This document shows positions 5,228 to 6,469 of a DNA stretch of 6,469 bases, in pieces. The translations under genes were made by a program, and so were the position numbers. The DNA lies in the NCBI GenBank assembly GCA_023131705.1, contig JAGLZG010000067.1:1-6469 (forward strand). Direction: 5' to 3'. The notes below the pieces were generated by a model. It saw only the letters and a list, made by a program, of their open reading frames with translations, had not been told where the DNA came from and searched no databases. Origin of the DNA: Nanobdellota archaeon. GTDB lineage: Archaea > Nanobdellota > Nanobdellia > Woesearchaeales > B3-WOES. Within the stretch, counting starts at the first letter, position 1. Each line of letters starts with the position of its first letter.

Positions 5228-6103
5228 TTATAGAGAATCAAGCGGACTTTTTACCTTTTTTAGCTGCTCTTTGCTTACTTTTGTGTATCTTTCTGTTGTT
5301 GAAAGGTTTGAATGGCCCAGTAATTCCTGGATTATTCTTATATCTGTTCCAGATTCAAGTAGATGAGTAGCAAAGCTTGATCTTAGGGCATGGCAAAAAA
5401 CACGCTTTTTTATGCCTGCTTTTTCAGCAGCCTGCTTTATTATTTTTTGCGCCTGCCTTATGGAGATATGCCTTTCCTTTATATTGAATATATAAGGGTT
5501 TTTATCATTTCTTTTTGAGATATACCCTTTTATATGCCCTATAATGTTTTGTGAAAGGATAATATTCCTATCTTTTTTTCCTTTTCCAGACCTTATTGTG
5601 CCTGTTTTATCCTCTAAGTCAAGATCATCTATTTTAAGTGTTACAGCCTCACTAACTCTTAATCCAGAGGAATAAAGAATCTCTACCAAGAGCTTATGTT
5701 TTGGGTTTTTAATTGAATTAATCAATGATCTGACCTCTTTTTTTGTTAAGACAGTAGGAAGCTTCTTTTCTGCCTTAATCATGCCTATATCATCAAATAT
5801 GTGCTTTTTAAGTATATTTTCATAAAAGAATCTAAGGCTGGAAAGCACAAGATTAACAGAGGCTGGCTTTTGCCGCTTATCTGCGAGAAGATATGCCAAA
5901 TAAGATTTTATGTCTTCTTCTGTAATATCTTCTGGCTCTATCTTGTTTGCAGAAGAGCCTAGTTTTTTTTGGTAGCTGCCTTTTTTATTGGCCTGAATAT
6001 AATTGAGAAATCTCTGATTATGGTAGAGATATGTCTTTATTGTTCTTTCACTAAAACCCTTTAGCTTAAGCTCTGTTTCTAGTTTTTCCAGGAATTTTAT
6101 CAC
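5228..6103 (-). CDS. xerA: XerC/D-like tyrosine recombinase (archaeal XerA type)
   Basis: This 291-residue cytoplasmic DNA recombinase has the full tyrosine recombinase layout. The N-terminal SAM-like core-binding domain spans about 1-105 and the catalytic domain about 115-285. Catalytic residues seen are Arg149 (SGLRVSE), Lys174 (GKGKKDR), His238 and Arg241 (HALRSSFATHLLESG), His264 (LLGHSN) and the nucleophile Tyr273 (TERYTKV). Length and motif order fit XerA/XerC/XerD rather than a phage integrase with a large arm-binding domain. XerA resolves chromosome dimers at dif in some archaea; that role is inferred here because no dif site was identified. The start is GTG at 6101-6103, two bases after the TAA of the upstream 86-codon gene, and no strong Shine-Dalgarno is seen. 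Translation is therefore probably coupled and the two genes form an operon. Residues 37-57 form a Lys/Ser-rich insertion in the N-terminal domain. Confidence 0.93.
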   Translation of the reverse strand: MIKFLEKLETELKLKGFSERTIKTYLYHNQRFLNYIQANKKGSYQKKLGSSANKIEPEDITEEDIKSYLAYLLADKRQKPASVNLVLSSLRFFYENILKKHIFDDIGMIKAEKKLPTVLTKKEVRSLINSIKNPKHKLLVEILYSSGLRVSEAVTLKIDDLDLEDKTGTIRSGKGKKDRNIILSQNIIGHIKGYISKRNDKNPYIFNIKERHISIRQAQKIIKQAAEKAGIKKRVFCHALRSSFATHLLESGTDIRIIQELLGHSNLSTTERYTKVSKEQLKKVKSPLDSL

Positions 6104-6105
6104 TT

Positions 6106-6366
6106 TTACAGGATTCTATCCATTCTCCTTTTTAGAATGCTTAATCTTCCAAGGGTTATAGAATCCTTTATCATCAACAACCCCATTATAATGAGCAAAA
6201 TGGGGATTATAATAGGCTGTATTTCAAAGCCTAAACCAATTTTATCTTTTATCAAAAGATAAATTCCAAGAAGCAATCCTATAAGGCCAAACATCAATGA
6301 AAAAGGAAAACCTCTTTTTTCAGTTGATTTAACCGGCTTTTGTATGTTTTTTATTTGTTCTGCCAC
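6106..6366 (-). CDS. Small two-TM membrane protein, first gene of the xerA operon
   Basis: The 86-residue product has no recognised family. Residues 1-19 are hydrophilic. Hydrophobic segments lie at about 20-39 and 50-66, separated by a short KDKIGLGFEIQ linker. The tail ends in a basic LSILKRRMDRIL. By the positive-inside rule both ends are probably cytoplasmic. The start is GTG at 6364-6366, chosen because GAGGTGA (6372-6378) precedes it by 5 nt, the same arrangement as the PAC2 gene. A longer in-frame reading to a TTG at 6450 would cross the promoter and is rejected. The stop is 2 nt from the xerA GTG, so the two are co-transcribed and likely translationally coupled. A functional link to recombination, such as membrane tethering near division, is speculation. 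The gene call is good; function is unknown. Confidence 0.8.
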   Translation of the reverse strand: MAEQIKNIQKPVKSTEKRGFPFSLMFGLIGLLLGIYLLIKDKIGLGFEIQPIIIPILLIIMGLLMIKDSITLGRLSILKRRMDRIL

Positions 6367-6371
6367 ATTTA

Positions 6372-6378
6372 TCACCTC
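6372..6378 (-). promoter_or_regulatory. Shine-Dalgarno GAGGTGA fixing the start at 6366
   Basis: On the minus strand GAGGTGA is followed by TAAAT and the GTG start codon. The strong match and 5-nt spacing select the GTG over upstream TTG codons in the same frame. Confidence 0.75.
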
Positions 6379-6380
6379 TT

Positions 6381-6402
6381 TACACGTGAATAAATACGTG
6401 TA
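6381..6402 (-). promoter_or_regulatory. 7-bp inverted repeat at the xerA-operon transcription start (operator or leader hairpin)
   Basis: TACACGT (6381-6387) and ACGTGTA (6396-6402) are perfect inverted arms with an 8-nt spacer. The predicted start of transcription, about 26 nt from the TATA box, falls near 6399, inside this element. The 3' arm ends 2 nt before the Shine-Dalgarno. As DNA it would suit a dimeric helix-turn-helix repressor blocking initiation. As RNA it would be a hairpin at the very 5' end of the mRNA, next to the ribosome binding site. Confidence 0.55.
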
Positions 6403-6420
6403 AGGACTATTATACGAACT

Positions 6421-6437
6421 TTTATATAAATCTTTCG
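6421..6437 (-). promoter_or_regulatory. Strong BRE/TATA promoter of the xerA operon
   Basis: The minus strand reads CGAAAGA followed by TTTATATAAA, a near-ideal BRE and TATA pair. Predicted start of transcription is near 6399, giving a leader of about 33 nt to the GTG at 6366. The TATA sequence is a perfect palindrome and a CGAAC precedes it on the plus strand, so it could also fire to the right. Confidence 0.65.
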
Positions 6438-6469
6438 AGAAATGTGTCAACAGCTCACCGACACCATCG

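Noticed and set aside
6367..6450. N-terminal extension of the small membrane protein to a TTG at 6450
   Set aside because: The extension would run through the TATA box and inverted repeat and ignore the strong Shine-Dalgarno placed for the GTG at 6366.

Overview
The window looks like a piece of an AT-rich archaeal genome. The signs are BRE/TATA-type promoters (for example CCAAAAC followed by TTTAAATA), GAGGTGA ribosome binding sites placed 5 nt before two starts, a PAC2-family proteasome-assembly-chaperone homologue and a Lys/Ile-rich proteome. The mix of a fused nucleotidyltransferase protein, a TIGR01906/DUF1461 membrane protein, PAC2 and an archaeal Xer-type recombinase resembles DPANN archaea (Woesearchaeota/Pacearchaeota-like). 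That placement is inference from protein character, not from a marker gene.

Layout, left to right. (1) 1-671, minus strand: a multi-spanning membrane protein running off the left edge, with an internal duplication and a suspicious one-base disruption at its natural start. (2) 713-779: two hairpins that look like the terminator region of the next gene. (3) 790-2664, minus: a 624-residue protein that reads as two nucleotidyltransferase domains followed by two HEPN-like helical domains, with only one copy of each pair keeping its motif. Its leader (2665 to about 2788) is almost entirely foldable: a 10-bp hairpin next to a 70-nt three-way-junction element. (4) 2970-3602, plus: DUF1461-family membrane protein, probably a leaderless transcript. 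(5) 3804-4517, plus: PAC2-family protein with its own promoter; its stop codon lies inside a long hairpin, followed by a 44-nt GC-rich block. (6) 4585-5227: a gene-poor convergent intergenic region with inverted repeats and an extremely AT-rich 200 bp. (7) 6366-5228, minus: a two-gene operon encoding an 86-residue two-TM protein and a complete XerC/D-like tyrosine recombinase, behind a strong TATA promoter with a 7-bp inverted repeat at the predicted transcription start.

The strongest candidate for something undescribed is the gene at 790-2664. It looks like a single-chain, internally duplicated MntA/HepT-like (MNT-HEPN) protein, expressed from a transcript with a highly structured leader. 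No separate toxin or antitoxin partner gene is next to it. The other genes look like ordinary housekeeping or uncharacterised membrane genes, and I see no pathway linking them all.
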